Assembly: GCA_050011095.1 (NCBI GenBank)
Contig: JBEKJU010000207.1
Location: 1-6,622, forward strand
Direction: 5' to 3'
Length of the DNA: 6,622 nt
Origin: JBEKJU01 sp050011095
GTDB taxonomy: Bacteria > Desulfobacterota > Syntrophorhabdia > Syntrophorhabdales > WCHB1-27
Shown here: one piece after another, positions 1 through 5,680 of the stretch
Layout of the letters: every line of letters starts with the position of its first letter
Numbering within the stretch: the stretch's first letter is position 1
Translations under genes and position numbers: made by a program
Notes under the pieces: generated by a model
Database searches by the model: none
What the model was told of the DNA's origin: nothing
Seen by the model: the letters and a program-made list of their open reading frames with translations, nothing else

Positions 1-544
1 GGGGTGGCCGGGGGAAGGGCCGATAAGAGTGATGTTCCAGGACGAAGCCCGGTTTGGTCGTATCTCTGATACCCGGCGGTGTTGGTGTCCTCGACCTGCT
101 CGTCCTCTCTGTTATGCAATGGTTACTCAGGAGTATACCTACGCGTATGCCGCCGTCTCCGTCGCCGACGGCGAACTTGACACCCTGATCCTCCCTCACA
201 CCAACAGCATCTGTATGCAGGTATTCATCGACGAAGTCGCTTCACGCCACCCGAAAGACCGGATTATCATGATATGCGACGGCGCAGGTTGGCATACCTC
301 CGGGCTGCTCACCGTTCCCACCAACATGCGTCTCATCCCGTTGCCTCCCTACTCGCCAGAGCTCAATCCGACTGAACACCTTTGGGACGAGCTACGGGAG
401 AAATCGTTTCACAACCGCGTGTTCAGCAGTATCGACGCCCTCGAAGCCCACCTGGAAACATCGTTAAGGGACTTGGAGGCTGACGAGACGCAGGTATATT
501 CCATAGTCGCATGGCCGTGGATAATAAACTCATTGTTGAATTAG
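1..544 (+). CDS. IS630-family transposase, DDE catalytic half (5' partial)
   Basis: DDE transposase that would catalyse cut-and-paste movement of an IS630/Tc1-mariner-type element. The frame is open to the left edge (frame starting at base 2), so the N-terminal HTH half lies outside the window; the GTG at 29 and ATG at 32 are probably internal. Catalytic residues are all visible: Asp in FQDEARFG (codon 41-43), Asp in MICDGAGWH (278-280), and Glu in the PPYSPELNPTEHLW block (374-376). The C-terminal tail after this block has the usual helical length, and the stop at 542-544 looks natural. What is present (about 180 codons) matches the catalytic domain of a protein family of roughly 340 residues. 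No frameshift is seen in this half, so it may be functional. The family call is firm; the exact IS is not identified. Confidence 0.92.
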   Translation, partial: GWPGEGPIRVMFQDEARFGRISDTRRCWCPRPARPLCYAMVTQEYTYAYAAVSVADGELDTLILPHTNSICMQVFIDEVASRHPKDRIIMICDGAGWHTSGLLTVPTNMRLIPLPPYSPELNPTEHLWDELREKSFHNRVFSSIDALEAHLETSLRDLEADETQVYSIVAWPWIINSLLN

Positions 545-560
545 AAATGTAATTAGACAG
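1..560 (+). mobile_element. Right-hand part of an IS630-family insertion sequence
   Basis: The transposase reading frame defines the element. IS630 elements normally end a few tens of bases beyond the transposase stop and insert at TA. Only one end can lie in this window, so the terminal inverted repeat cannot be matched to its partner and the right boundary given here is approximate. Confidence 0.6.
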
Positions 561-625
561 CATCTCGGCCCCGATGGTAACATTCCCTCAATTGGTATAT
601 GCCCGGATGGGAGGAAGAGAAAGGA

Positions 626-835
626 ATGGAAGAGCAAACCGTGATAACAGAATTGCCGTCGAGGGCGATGTTGAGGCCGAGCGAGGTAGCCTGGTTCCTA
701 CGCGTATCGGAGAGGACCGTATATCGCTGGTTCGAGCTAGGTCTTATCGACGGAATCCGAATCAACAAGTCGTTGCGGATAAGGCGTGGCTCTATTCTGA
801 CCCTGCTCCAGAACCCTCGACCGGAATATAAATAG
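626..835 (+). CDS. Small excisionase/AlpA-type helix-turn-helix protein
   Basis: A 69-residue DNA-binding protein of the HTH_17 (MerR-like, excisionase/AlpA) type. The domain fills most of the chain: the recognition unit runs from LRPSEVAWFLRVSERTVYRW (about residues 16-35) through the wing LIDGIRINKSLRIRRGSI. I chose ATG 626 over ATG 599 because GGAGG lies at 610-614 and AAAGGA directly abuts the start, whereas nothing resembling a ribosome site precedes 599. It has no sensor or other domain. It is a clear paralogue of the broken HTH gene at 1760-1983 (shared LRPxxVAxFLxVSxxTVYRWxxLGxIxG core). Such proteins act as recombination directionality factors or small regulators; the sequence does not tell which, and no integrase is present in the window. 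It follows the IS630 element with an 81-base gap. Confidence 0.75.
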   Translation: MEEQTVITELPSRAMLRPSEVAWFLRVSERTVYRWFELGLIDGIRINKSLRIRRGSILTLLQNPRPEYK

Positions 836-856
836 GGCGGCATTTTTCGCGCCTAT
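832..856 (+). other. Stem-loop at the stop codon of the first HTH gene
   Basis: ATAGGGCG (832-839) can pair with CGCGCCTAT (848-856) with one bulged G and an 8-base loop rich in T. The TAG stop lies in the left arm. There is no T-run after the stem, so an intrinsic terminator is not well supported; it may instead stabilise the 3' end. Confidence 0.3.
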
Positions 857-955
857 GTGTCGAGCCATGGTGCCAGACGGGCCCGCACCGGGAATATTTG
901 CGGCAGGCCGGGAATCCGGGAGGTCGGTTTCGCTTCTTAACGAGGGGGATAGCCT

Positions 956-1075
956 ATGGCCGGGATAACGGTTCTCGTTGTTGCGGGGATTGCGATTACC
1001 CTTTTTCTGAGCCTGCTCGTGGCCATGCTCGCAGGAAAATTCCTGGCTTTCTGCGGACGGGACGACCATTCATGA
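956..1075 (+). CDS. Small single-pass membrane protein (39 residues)
   Basis: ATG 956 is preceded by GAGGGGG at 942-948 with 7-base spacing, a strong ribosome site. The product begins MAGITVLVVAGIAITLFLSL and continues with about eight more mostly hydrophobic residues before a short polar C-terminus ending GRDDHS. Residues about 4-28 form one convincing transmembrane helix, so an inner-membrane location is likely. I recognise no family; the size resembles small accessory subunits of membrane complexes, but there is no sequence reason to assign it to one. The TGA at 1073-1075 overlaps an ATG at 1072 that opens a 53-codon Arg/Gly/Pro-rich frame, which I do not trust. It lies between an HTH gene and a receiver gene on the same strand, so co-transcription is possible. 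The hydrophobic pattern plus the ribosome site are the whole case. Confidence 0.55.
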   Translation: MAGITVLVVAGIAITLFLSLLVAMLAGKFLAFCGRDDHS

Positions 1076-1331
1076 TCGCCTCCGTTACCATTAGGCCTCG
1101 CCAGGAGGGGGCATCCGACCCGCAGGACCTGTTTCGGCGCGCCCGTTCAGGGAGAGGCCCGGCTGCCGCCGGGGGCAACGGCCGGCCCTCGTCGGGCCGC
1201 TCGAACGAACCGGGGACCATGAGGCGCCTCTGACTCCTGGGCGTGGCTCTTCCGTTCGGGAGGAGGGGACCCGTCTTCTTTGGGCAATCGTGAAGGAAAG
1301 AGAATGACCCTTGATGCAGGGGGTGAAAGAG
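1076..1331 (+). other. GC-rich intergenic stretch with hairpin potential
   Basis: No convincing gene is seen. The only same-strand frame (1072-1233, 53 codons) is a low-complexity Arg/Gly/Pro/Ser product lacking its own ribosome site. The stretch contains GGCCCG (1156-1161) facing CGGGCC (1193-1198) with further GC-rich pairing inside, a palindrome GAGGCGCCTC near 1223-1232, and a possible small stem around a GTTC loop near 1247-1265. These could be leader structure for the receiver gene or chance in GC-rich DNA. Confidence 0.3.
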
Positions 1332-1763
1332 ATGGGCGTTCAATACGAGGGCAAAGGGGAGGATGCCGTGGTGGAGAGTAACGAGTCGCTGGTGTTACTG
1401 GTGGATGATGACAAACTCATTCTTGACCTCCTTTCTTCATGGCTGGAGGCCACGGGCTTCAGGCCTATAGTCGCGTCCAACGGCCTGGAAGCGATCGACA
1501 AATTCCGAAGCAATGCCTTCAGCATGGTGATATCGGATTTGAGCTTGGGTAGTGATCCTGATGGGTTTGGCGTACTCGAGGCCATCAGAAGGGTGGACCG
1601 GAACGTCCCGGTCATCATGATGAGTGGGGAGGCTAATACCAATCTGAGGGAAGATGCGATTCGCAGGGGTGCTTACGCCTTCCTGTCCAAGCCTTTCGAC
1701 CTGACGAACTTGCTGGATCTCGCCAGAACCGCTGTGTCGAGCGCACGGCTGCACGGCTCGTGA
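1332..1763 (+). CDS. Stand-alone response-regulator receiver (REC) protein
   Basis: A 143-residue CheY-like receiver, expected to be phosphorylated by a histidine kinase that is not in this window. Key residues are present: acidic pair D25/D26 in LVLLVDDDK, phospho-acceptor D69 in VISDLSLG, the switch Ser S98 in VIMMSGE, and the conserved Lys K120 in FLSKPFD. The domain fills residues about 19-136; there is no output domain, only an ~18-residue polar N-terminal leader. ATG 1332 was chosen because AGGGGGTG (1318-1325) sits 6 bases upstream; TTG 1311 and ATG 1314 have poorer spacing. Its stop overlaps the GTG start of the following HTH gene by 4 bases (GTGA, 1760-1763), implying translational coupling, so the HTH protein may act as its separate output. 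All catalytic residues are intact. Confidence 0.9.
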   Translation: MGVQYEGKGEDAVVESNESLVLLVDDDKLILDLLSSWLEATGFRPIVASNGLEAIDKFRSNAFSMVISDLSLGSDPDGFGVLEAIRRVDRNVPVIMMSGEANTNLREDAIRRGAYAFLSKPFDLTNLLDLARTAVSSARLHGS

Positions 1764-1983
1764 CCCCCGCGCACGTATCCTCAAAACAGATTCACAGGCC
1801 AGTTCCCAATAAAATTCTGTTGAGGCCAAACGATGTCGCGCTGTTTTTGGGCGTCTCTTTGAAGACTGTATACCGTTGGTATCATCTTGGGGAGATCAAA
1901 GGCACAAAGATCACGGGTCCGTACGAATCTACCGGAACTCGATCGTGCGAGTGCTGAGCGAAGACGAGTTTTTGTCCGATTGA
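1760..1983 (+). pseudogene. Frameshifted excisionase/AlpA-type HTH protein coupled to the receiver
   Basis: Starts at GTG 1760, overlapping the receiver stop by 4 bases. The first frame gives an HTH_17 domain, LLRPNDVALFLGVSLKTVYRW followed by HLGEIKGTKITG, to residue 53, then meaningless sequence ending at TGA 1955-1957. The proper C-terminal half resumes in the -1 frame from base 1918: SVRIYRNSIVRVLSEDEFLSD, stop TGA 1981-1983. Joined, the product (about 74 residues) aligns along its length with the 626-835 protein (KSLRIRRGSILTLL against GSVRIYRNSIVRVL). One base is therefore missing near 1916-1920. I see no slippery heptamer there, so programmed frameshifting is unlikely; a real deletion or a sequencing error are both possible. 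It has no Shine-Dalgarno of its own, consistent with coupling. If the shift is an error, this is an intact regulator working with the receiver. Confidence 0.75.
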
Positions 1984-1995
1984 GCGGACCGCTGA

Positions 1996-2809
1996 GCGCC
2001 GGCGATCCACCCGGTGAAGGCCACGGTCGTTGCGCTCCACAACAACGGTTACAGATCAAAACTGCCTGTCGTCATCATGCCGATCAGGAGGTCGCTTTTC
2101 AGGCAGAGTACGGTTGTGACAGCCTTAAGTCGCGGGCATGGCAGGTACATTGAGAGGAAATACGGGGTGCCGGGTAGTAAGGTATGGATCGTTCCCAACG
2201 GGGTGGACCTGAGCCGGTTTGACGACCATGCGGCAGGGGGCCCATCGGTATCATTCGCAGACCGGGGAAAGAAAAAGGTCGTCGCCATAATTGCCTTTTT
2301 GCGGCCGGAAAAGGCCTATGACGTTTTTTTGCAGATGGCGTCCTCGATCCTCCGGCAAAGAAAGGACGTTGAGTTTTGGATCGTGGGTGACGGCCCGGAG
2401 CGTGGGGCAATCGAGAAACGGATCGGCGAGATGGGGATCGGCGGCGCTGTCAGATTGCTCGGGTACAGGCAGGACATCCCTTCCGTATTGCGGGCCTGCG
2501 ACATAGTAACGGTCACATCTGACGCCGAGGACGTTCCCATTGTCATCCTGGAGGCAATGGCCGCCGGCAGGCCTGTTGCAGCAACCGATGTCGGTTTCAT
2601 AAGGGAGATTGTCTCCAACGGGCAAACGGGCTTCATTGTCCCGCCCCGAGACCCCGAGAGGTTGGCGGAGACCGTGTCCTATCTCCTGTCCCGCGAGGAC
2701 TTCATGGCAAAAATGGGGTCGGCCGGCAGGAAGAAGGTTGAGAAATGGTTGTCCATCCGGAATACATTTGGAGGCCCTCGAGACGCTTTTTCTCAGCCTT
2801 GTCGCTTAA
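1996..2809 (+). pseudogene. Glycosyltransferase family 4, N-terminally truncated and frameshifted
   Basis: GT-B fold glycosyltransferase remnant that would transfer a sugar from a nucleotide sugar to a glycan acceptor. The frame starting near GTG 2014 gives the end of the acceptor domain (TVVALHNNGYRSK, then TALS), the linker PNGVD (residues 61-65 from 2014), VGDGPER (124-130), and the family's EX7E motif at E172 and E180 in SDAEDVPIVILEAMAAGRPV. About 100-120 residues normally found before TVVALH are missing, and the preceding HTH gene ends only ~13-30 bases away, so a deletion has joined them. At the other end the natural C-terminus, HLEALETLFLSLVA with stop TAA 2807-2809, lies in a different frame from about 2765. 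This implies a one-base insertion near 2761-2767; the original frame instead reads through to 2907. No ribosome site precedes GTG 2014. The family is certain; loss of function is very likely. Confidence 0.85.
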
Positions 2810-3010
2810 CATCGGGAATACACAGGCTTTTCTTCCTCTCCTCATATTACCGACTTCCCGGATCGCCCCCATTTCGTCGATCCGAAGAAGTCAGCACGCC
2901 GGGATAATCGCCTTTGCTCGAAGTCCCCCTTACCTGCGTGCGGAAAAACAACTTTAATTCACACCGCCGTCATTTCCAGGCTGAAACAATGGGACGGGCG
3001 GGAAGGGTAG
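2810..3010 (+). other. Non-coding stretch after the glycosyltransferase remnant
   Basis: All three forward frames were read. None gives a recognisable protein, and the reverse frames look like shadows. A weak TTTAAT at 2953-2958 has only a poor -35 partner (TTACCT, 2929-2934). It is best read as decayed DNA between two gene remnants. Confidence 0.4.
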
Positions 3011-3112
3011 GCAGCCCAGTTCGAGTGGCGGCCGAGGACCGGCCTGACCACAGGGCTCGCAAGGTCACCGGGGTTCATACGAAACGAGATGGACAGGGGG
3101 AGGATCGCGTGA
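3011..3112 (+). pseudogene. C-terminal scrap of an NAD-dependent sugar epimerase/dehydratase
   Basis: The frame ending at TGA 3110-3112 encodes QFEWRPRTGLTTGLAR followed by GFIRNE. This resembles the characteristic C-terminal segment of extended short-chain dehydrogenases acting on nucleotide sugars (pattern LGWRPRTsleeGLarTvewfrxn). An in-frame TAG at 3008-3010 separates it from unrecognisable sequence, and nothing upstream matches the Rossmann or catalytic YxxxK part. It sits 16 bases before the nucleotidyltransferase, where such an epimerase gene is often found in heptose-nucleotide operons. The match covers only about 25 residues, so chance similarity is not excluded. Confidence 0.45.
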
Positions 3113-3128
3113 GTGAGGAGGAAGCGAC

Positions 3129-3836
3129 ATGAGGGCGATCATTCTGACCGCCGGGAAGGGGGAGAGGCTCAAGGGTCTCGTCGATACCGTGCCAAAGCCC
3201 ATGGTCCCGATAGGCGGAAGGCCGATCCTTCAGCACAATATCGAGTGGCTGAGGGGGCATGGCGTGACCGACATATATATCAATCTCCACCACCTGGCCC
3301 ACAGGGTGATTGACCACTTTGACGACGGAACAAGATTCGGCGTGAGGATTACCTATTCCTACGAAAAGGACCTGCTCGGAACCGCGGGGGCCGTTAGAAA
3401 AATCGCCGATGAATTCCGGGAGTTTCAGGACGTTGACATGTTCCTGGTTGTCCACGGGGACAACCAGGTCAATTATAACCTGAAAAAGGTGATCGCCTTT
3501 CACCATGCCCATAACGGTATGGGCACGATCGTCCTCTACAGGAAAGACGATGTGAGCCGGAGCAGGATCGTCGTGCTGGATAGCGCCGGGAGGGTGATGC
3601 GGTTCATAGAAAAGCCGAAGGAGGAAGAACACGTGAGCAGCCTGGTCAATACGGGAGTCTATATACTGAACCGGGATACCCTTCGGTACATACCCGAGGG
3701 AGAGAGCCTCGATTTTGGAAGAGAGGTCTTTCCCCGGATGCTAAAATGTGGGGAGGCGCTCTATGGAATAGAGGTGAGCGGCCGTCTCATCGCCATGGAC
3801 ACACCCGACCTCTTCCGAGCCGCGCTCGAAGACTGA
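3129..3836 (+). CDS. Sugar-1-phosphate nucleotidyltransferase (NDP-sugar pyrophosphorylase family)
   Basis: Couples a sugar 1-phosphate to an NTP, making a nucleotide sugar plus pyrophosphate, in the cytoplasm. It has 235 residues, the usual length of short single-domain members such as HddC. Signature features: LTAGKGERL (residues 6-14; canonical form LAGGxGTRL, so the second Gly and the Thr are replaced), VPKPM (21-25, with K23), LGTAGAV (83-89), the metal-site Asp D111 in VVHGD, EKP (161-163), NTGVYIL (174-180), and a closing MDTPDLF. ATG 3129 has GAGGAGG at 3115-3121 with 7-base spacing. The neighbouring epimerase and GHMP-kinase scraps suggest a D-glycero-alpha-D-manno-heptose 1-phosphate guanylyltransferase role (HddC-like), but the sugar and base specificity cannot be read from the sequence. 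It is the only gene of the cluster that looks complete. Confidence 0.88.
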   Translation: MRAIILTAGKGERLKGLVDTVPKPMVPIGGRPILQHNIEWLRGHGVTDIYINLHHLAHRVIDHFDDGTRFGVRITYSYEKDLLGTAGAVRKIADEFREFQDVDMFLVVHGDNQVNYNLKKVIAFHHAHNGMGTIVLYRKDDVSRSRIVVLDSAGRVMRFIEKPKEEEHVSSLVNTGVYILNRDTLRYIPEGESLDFGREVFPRMLKCGEALYGIEVSGRLIAMDTPDLFRAALED

Positions 3837-3861
3837 TTCCGGTTCACATAAAGGGGCGCCC

Positions 3862-3969
3862 ATTATTATCGCCAGGACGCCTTTCAGGTTTACCCTCGGC
3901 GGAGGCGGGACAGACCTGCCCGCCTATCATTAGCGGCAGGGAGGTTTCATCTTTGCCACGGTGCCGTGA
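3862..3969 (+). pseudogene. N-terminal scrap of a GHMP-type sugar kinase (HddA-like)
   Basis: From 3862 the frame reads IIIARTPFRFTLGGGGTDLP then AYH, stop TAG (3931-3933), RQGGFIFATV, stop TGA (3967-3969). This matches the N-terminus of heptose 7-phosphate kinase-like GHMP kinases (MIIxRTPFRIsfxGGGTDlPxfyrxhGGxvxst). An A/G-rich ribosome-site-like AAAGGGG at 3849-3855 precedes it, but the expected ATG is ATT. The remaining ~290 residues are absent: from 3970 to about 4056 I see nothing coding. It begins 25 bases after the nucleotidyltransferase stop, as expected for a nucleotidyltransferase-kinase operon. The remnant is short but the RTPFR...GGGTD signature is strong. The substrate assignment is inference from the family and context. 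Confidence 0.75.
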
Positions 3970-4056
3970 GACTCTGACAGACGGGGGGGCGCTCCGACCT
4001 TTTTCGAGAAATCCCTTTCAATCTTCATATATCGCCTTCCGTGCGGTCCTTTTTTG

Positions 4057-4086
4057 TTGACGCCCGTGGACCGATTCTGCTATCCT
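4057..4086 (+). promoter_or_regulatory. Sigma-70-like promoter for the lytic transglycosylase gene
   Basis: TTGACG (4057-4062), an 18-base spacer and TATCCT (4081-4086) preceded by TG at 4078-4079, i.e. an extended -10. Transcription would start about 4092-4095, essentially at the ATG (4094), giving a leaderless mRNA. No Shine-Dalgarno is present before that ATG, which agrees with this. Confidence 0.5.
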
Positions 4087-4093
4087 CCAAACC

Positions 4094-5620
4094 ATGCCTG
4101 TGATACGAGCCGTGCTCGCTGCCCTCATGGTCGTCCCCCTGTTTTTTTTGCCCTGCGGCAGGGCGGTCTGCGCCGAGACGGAGGGGAGCCGGCCGACCGG
4201 GCCGGAATATGTCCATGCTGACGCGGCAGGCGGGCAGGCCGATGACACCCGGGGTCTCCTCCCCGATACCCCTTTTTTCGGCGGCAGCCGGGAGGCCCCG
4301 CTCCTAAAGAAGGATGGGGCGAAAGAGGCCGGGCCGGTCCCGGCGTGCTGGAAGATCGATTTGACCGAGGAAGAACGGGGGATCGTAGATACTATACGGA
4401 AGTCCCTCGCCGCGTCGAGCACCTCCAACGGCTTCGATATTCCTTTCGTGCTCAATGACGCGGTCGATCTCTACATCAGGTACTTCACGGGGACGGGGCG
4501 CAAGGTCTTTGCCCGATGGCTCGAACGGGCACAGAGGTACGTACCGACGATCAAGGCCATCCTCAAGAAGAACGGCCTTCCCGAGGACCTCGCCTACGTG
4601 GCCATGATAGAGAGCGGCTTCAATATGAAGGCCCGCTCGGCCGCGAAGGCGAGGGGGCCCTGGCAGTTCATCCACGAGACCGGCGAGCGGTACGGCCTCA
4701 AGGTGGATTTCTGGGTGGACGAGCGGTGCGACCTTGAAAAGTCGACGGTGGCGGCGGCCCGTTACCTGAAGGTCCTCTTCGACCGGTTCGGGTGCTGGTA
4801 CCTGGCCGCGGCCGGCTATAATGCCGGGGAACACAGGGTAGAGAGGGCCATCGAGAAACACGACACGAGGGACTTTTGGAAACTCCGGGAGTATAAGACA
4901 CTGCCGAGGGAGACGCAGGAGTACGTACCCCAGTTGATCGCCGCCGCCCTCATCGCGAAAGACCCGGAAAAGTACGGATTTGGCGGGACGGGCACTGTCC
5001 CTGTTTACAGGCTCGTCAAGGTCGAGGTACCGGGAGGCATGGCCCTGGGGAGAATTGCGGGGGCCCTGTCCATGGACCTCGCTGAGCTAAGGACCCTTAA
5101 TCCCGAACTTATGAGGGGTATCACGCCGCCCGGTCGAATGGAGTATGAGATCACACTTCCCGGAATGGCCGATGACGACGACGCAAGGAAGGCGCTCGAT
5201 GCCGAGCTGAAGAATGGCGGACAGGTAGTGGGCGTCATCACCCATCACGTGAAGAAGAGGGAAACCCTTCCGGGCATTTTGAAGAGATACCAGGTAACGC
5301 GTGCCGACCTCGCGCTTCTGAACGAAGGCGGGGAGCGCCTGCGGTGCGGGAGGAGGCCCGTCCTGTACATCCCCCGCTTCGCCCCCAAAGATCAGGAACC
5401 GGGCTCCGAGGCCGCGGCGGCGGGTGTTCTTTCCGGGGATGACGACGATGGCGATGTTGTTTCGCTGGACCGTCCTGGGAAAAGAAGGATTTTTGCGACC
5501 GGAAGGCCCAGACTGGTAAAACACGTCGTGCACAGGGCGGCCCGACGGGACCATCATAGGCCCAGGAAGGCCGACTGGCGCGCCTCCCTGGTAAAGAAGC
5601 ACGCGGCCGGCCGGGTTTAG
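4094..5620 (+). CDS. MltD-type lytic murein transglycosylase with SLT and LysM domains
   Basis: Cleaves the glycan strand of peptidoglycan with 1,6-anhydro product formation, in the periplasm. It has 508 residues. Residues 1-27 form a type I signal peptide (hydrophobic core then AVCA before ETEG; no lipobox, so not clearly a lipoprotein). The SLT catalytic domain spans about 155-285: catalytic Glu E173 in MIESGF, GPWQF (188-192), AAAGYNAGE (238-246) and the ETQEYVPQLIAAALI segment (274-287). A degenerate LysM-like unit lies at about 304-357, and a clearer LysM at 381-427 (ITHHVKKRETLPGILKRYQV). After an acidic DDDDGD patch (449-454) comes a ~45-residue Arg/His/Lys-rich tail to the end, unusual for the family. 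ATG 4094 is kept because it gives the full signal peptide despite lacking a Shine-Dalgarno. The naming follows the family; the exact MltD orthologue is not proven. Confidence 0.92.
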   Translation: MPVIRAVLAALMVVPLFFLPCGRAVCAETEGSRPTGPEYVHADAAGGQADDTRGLLPDTPFFGGSREAPLLKKDGAKEAGPVPACWKIDLTEEERGIVDTIRKSLAASSTSNGFDIPFVLNDAVDLYIRYFTGTGRKVFARWLERAQRYVPTIKAILKKNGLPEDLAYVAMIESGFNMKARSAAKARGPWQFIHETGERYGLKVDFWVDERCDLEKSTVAAARYLKVLFDRFGCWYLAAAGYNAGEHRVERAIEKHDTRDFWKLREYKTLPRETQEYVPQLIAAALIAKDPEKYGFGGTGTVPVYRLVKVEVPGGMALGRIAGALSMDLAELRTLNPELMRGITPPGRMEYEITLPGMADDDDARKALDAELKNGGQVVGVITHHVKKRETLPGILKRYQVTRADLALLNEGGERLRCGRRPVLYIPRFAPKDQEPGSEAAAAGVLSGDDDDGDVVSLDRPGKRRIFATGRPRLVKHVVHRAARRDHHRPRKADWRASLVKKHAAGRV

Positions 5621-5626
5621 GGTTAG

Positions 5627-5678
5627 GGACGAGCCCCTTATCCCGGAATACCGCGCCGATCGGTCGTGAGGCTCGTCC
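5627..5678 (+). repeat. Inverted repeat downstream of the transglycosylase gene
   Basis: GGACGAGCC (5627-5635) and its exact complement GGCTCGTCC (5670-5678) can form a 9-bp stem around a 34-base loop that itself contains the palindrome CCGATCGG. It begins 7 bases after the transglycosylase stop and is immediately followed by a second hairpin. It could be a 3' end structure or a protein site. Confidence 0.45.
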
Positions 5679-5680
5679 TG

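Noticed and set aside
553..583. TAGACA-N18-TAACAT promoter-like pair before the first HTH gene
   Set aside because: Only a moderate match and close to the uncertain IS end; not enough to list as a promoter.
836..955. Riboswitch-like leader before the membrane microprotein
   Set aside because: Repeated CCGGGAAT words but no recognisable riboswitch core or consistent pairing.
1072..1233. 53-codon ORF overlapping the stop of the membrane microprotein
   Set aside because: Arg/Gly/Pro/Ser-rich low-complexity product of GC-rich DNA, with no ribosome site of its own; coupling to the upstream ORF is possible but unsupported.
1910..1925. Programmed -1 ribosomal frameshift in the second HTH gene
   Set aside because: No slippery heptamer or clear downstream pseudoknot; mutation or sequencing error is simpler.
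2914..3132. 72-codon + strand ORF overlapping the nucleotidyltransferase start by ATGA
   Set aside because: Product is unrecognisable; the neighbouring frame carries an epimerase-like end, and the overlap is a by-product of the ribosome-site sequence.
3075..3632. 185-codon open frame on the - strand
   Set aside because: Antisense to the well-supported nucleotidyltransferase; no domain recognised.
4304..4861. 185-codon open frame on the - strand
   Set aside because: Antisense shadow of the SLT domain of the transglycosylase; codon pattern follows the + strand gene.
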